Of a DNA stretch of 6,486 nucleotides, positions 5,009-6,486 are shown in pieces (position 1 is the first letter of the stretch; each line of letters opens with the position of its first letter). Below the pieces are notes generated by a model. That model saw only the letters and a list, made by a program, of their open reading frames with translations. It did no database searches and had not been told where the DNA came from. This DNA comes from Acidobacteriota bacterium. Its GTDB lineage: Bacteria; Acidobacteriota; Terriglobia; UBA7540. A program made the translations under genes and the position numbers. Location: NCBI GenBank assembly GCA_021786455.1, contig JAJYNF010000277.1, forward strand, positions 1 through 6,486, written 5' to 3'.

Positions 5009-6451
5009 TTACTCTCGCCAGCAGACGAGCTTCAGTTCCGTCATCTCCTCAACCGCATAACGAGGGCCTTCCCGTCCAATGCCACTCTTTTTAACGCCAC
5101 CATAGGGCATGAGGTCCACGCGGTAAGCGGGGACATCGTTCACCATCACGCCACCCGCCTTAATTTGCCGGGCGGCGCGAAACGCCTTTTCGATATCTCG
5201 CGAGCAGATGCCCGCCTGCAAGCCGTACTCGCTGGCATTGATGCCGCGGATGGCATCGTTCAGATCCGAGTAACGGTGCAGAACGACCACGGGGCCAAAG
5301 GCTTCTCGGCAGACGAGTTCGGCGTCCGGAGGAACACCCGCAAGAACCGCCGGTTCAATCGTGGCTCGGCGCCGGTTGCCGCCGGTCAGCAGGCGTCCGC
5401 CACGCGCCCGCGCCTGCCCGATCCAGCCCTCAACCCGTTCCGCCTCCGCCACGCTGATGACCGAGGAAATTTCTGTGCTCTCTTCCAATGGAGGACCGAT
5501 CTTCAGTTTGCGTGTTCCTTCCACGAATCGCTCGGTAAATTCTTTTTCGACGTCCTCGTGCACATAAATATTCTGCACGGAGATGCAGACTTGGCCGGAG
5601 TGGGAGAAGCTGCCCGTAATGCATCGGGGAAGAATCCAGTCCAGATCGCAATCCGGCTCCAAAATAACCGAGGAGTTTGAACCCAGTTCAAGCGTGGCCC
5701 GCCGAAGGCCCATCTCCGCGCGAATCTGCTCTCCCACCGGAACGCTACCCGTAAAGGTCACCATGGCCACGCGCGGGTCACGGACCAACTGCCGTCCCAC
5801 TTGTCCCCCGGGGCCAGTCAGCACATTATAGGCTCCGGCGGGAGCTTCGGCCTGTCGCACCAAGCGCGCCAGCCTCAAGGCGCTGAGGGGCGTGTTGCCG
5901 GCTGGTTTGTGAATAACGCTGTTGCCGCCAGCGAAGGCGGGGCCGATTTTGTGCAGGCCGAGGTTCAATGGAAAGTTAAAGGGAGTGATGGCCCCAATGA
6001 CGCCCAGGGGCTCACGCACGGTCATCGCCCACCGGCCTTTACCGGTCGGCGCCGCCTCCATCGGAACCACTTCTCCGCGCAGGTTGCGCGCTGCGTCCGC
6101 GGAGGCGATAAGGGTTTGGACAGCGCGAGAGACCTCGCCTTGCGCTTCGCGAATTGGCTTGCCGGTCTCTAGCGTGATCAGCCGCGCGAATTCGGCGGCG
6201 TCGCGTTCGAGTAAGCGCCGCATCCGCTCCAGCAGTTCGGCGCGCTCGTATTGGGTAAGAGCAGCCATCGCCTCGGCTCCGACTTCCGCTGCTTGTATGG
6301 CCCTCCCCACGGTCGCCGCATCAGCCTGATAAACTTGACCCACCGGCGTGCCGTCATATGGCAGTTTGATTTCCTGAACGGTCGGGGTGGTCACCCACTC
6401 CGCTCCGATCAGCATCGGATAATCATGCTTTTCCATCGAAACAGTGCTCAT
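5009..6451 (-). CDS. NAD(P)-dependent aldehyde dehydrogenase, lactaldehyde/GapN-like branch
   Basis: From the ATG at 6451 this is a 480-residue cytoplasmic aldehyde dehydrogenase of full family length, oxidising an aldehyde to its acid with NAD+ or NADP+. In order it shows TPFNFP with the oxyanion-hole N159, the cofactor lysine K182 in HKPAGNTP, the FTGS loop at 233-236, the general base E255 in LELGSNS, the catalytic C289 in HSGQVCIS, and E383 in EAFGPV, which contacts nicotinamide ribose. The C-terminal MPYGGVKKSGIGREG segment is also typical. The ELGSNS and SGQVCISVQ wording resembles the lactaldehyde/ALDH21/y4uC-like group more than betaine or succinate-semialdehyde enzymes. That subgroup assignment is tentative and the substrate is unknown. 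The start is set by an AAAGGAG Shine-Dalgarno; an in-frame TTG at 6475 has none. A GntR/FCD regulator follows downstream on the same strand. Confidence 0.9.
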   Translation of the reverse strand: MSTVSMEKHDYPMLIGAEWVTTPTVQEIKLPYDGTPVGQVYQADAATVGRAIQAAEVGAEAMAALTQYERAELLERMRRLLERDAAEFARLITLETGKPIREAQGEVSRAVQTLIASADAARNLRGEVVPMEAAPTGKGRWAMTVREPLGVIGAITPFNFPLNLGLHKIGPAFAGGNSVIHKPAGNTPLSALRLARLVRQAEAPAGAYNVLTGPGGQVGRQLVRDPRVAMVTFTGSVPVGEQIRAEMGLRRATLELGSNSSVILEPDCDLDWILPRCITGSFSHSGQVCISVQNIYVHEDVEKEFTERFVEGTRKLKIGPPLEESTEISSVISVAEAERVEGWIGQARARGGRLLTGGNRRRATIEPAVLAGVPPDAELVCREAFGPVVVLHRYSDLNDAIRGINASEYGLQAGICSRDIEKAFRAARQIKAGGVMVNDVPAYRVDLMPYGGVKKSGIGREGPRYAVEEMTELKLVCWRE

Positions 6452-6459
6452 GGCGTCGG

Positions 6460-6466
6460 CTCCTTT
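6460..6466 (-). promoter_or_regulatory. Ribosome binding site of the aldehyde dehydrogenase
   Basis: The minus strand reads AAAGGAG eight bases ahead of the ATG at 6451, a near-perfect Shine-Dalgarno. It rules out the longer frame beginning at the TTG at 6475, which would place this site inside the coding region. Confidence 0.8.
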
Positions 6467-6476
6467 CAAATTCAAA
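6465..6476. repeat. Tandem hexamer TTCAAA x2 in the dehydrogenase leader
   Basis: On the plus strand TTCAAA occurs twice back to back, overlapping the 5' edge of the ribosome binding site of the dehydrogenase. It could be part of an operator or just AT-rich leader. The rest of the promoter region lies beyond the right edge of the window. Confidence 0.2.
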
Positions 6477-6486
6477 CCTGCAAAAT

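Noticed and set aside
4898..5680. A 260-residue open frame on the plus strand
   Set aside because: It lies antisense to the aldehyde dehydrogenase, whose catalytic motifs are all intact, and its translation has no recognisable domain. It is a GC-rich shadow frame.
6452..6475. Dehydrogenase start at the TTG at 6475
   Set aside because: The extra eight codons contain the AAAGGAG ribosome binding site of the ATG at 6451.

Overview
The window looks like a piece of a Gram-negative-type (diderm) bacterial chromosome of moderately high GC. It holds six complete genes in two convergent blocks. The lineage cannot be fixed from sequence alone. The heptose pathway plus an O-antigen ligase/polymerase-type membrane protein argues for an organism that makes a heptose-containing surface glycan. 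An Acidobacteriota-like or similar environmental source is possible but is only an impression.

Plus-strand block (99-4043): four tightly packed genes. They encode a GHMP sugar kinase resembling D-glycero-D-manno-heptose-7-phosphate kinase (HddA), a short sugar-1-phosphate nucleotidylyltransferase resembling HddC, a multi-pass Wzy/WaaL-type O-antigen ligase/polymerase, and a HAD phosphatase with the heptose-1,7-bisphosphate phosphatase (GmhB) zinc loop. Kinase, phosphatase and nucleotidylyltransferase are three successive steps from heptose-7-phosphate to an NDP-heptose (GDP-D-glycero-alpha-D-manno-heptose in the characterised pathway). The membrane protein would act on the glycan that receives the sugar. 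Genes 2-3 share a GTGA stop/start overlap and genes 3-4 overlap by 23 bases, so the block reads as one translationally coupled operon. The first pathway enzyme, the sedoheptulose-7-phosphate isomerase GmhA, is not in the window.

Minus-strand block (6451 down to 4149): an aldehyde dehydrogenase with all the usual catalytic residues is followed downstream by a GntR/FCD-family regulator. The regulator probably controls this dehydrogenase or a pathway extending beyond the right edge. In the 185-base gap between them there is a GC-rich hairpin flanked by an A run and a T run, a possible -10 element, and a good ribosome binding site that places the regulator start at a TTG codon (4823) rather than at the longest-ORF start.

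The two blocks converge on a 105-base gap (4044-4148) with no convincing terminator. The left 98 bases hold no identifiable gene, but carry two inverted repeats, the second ending just before the GTG start of the kinase. Nothing in the window looks mobile, and there are no RNA genes, CRISPR repeats or pseudogenes that I can see.
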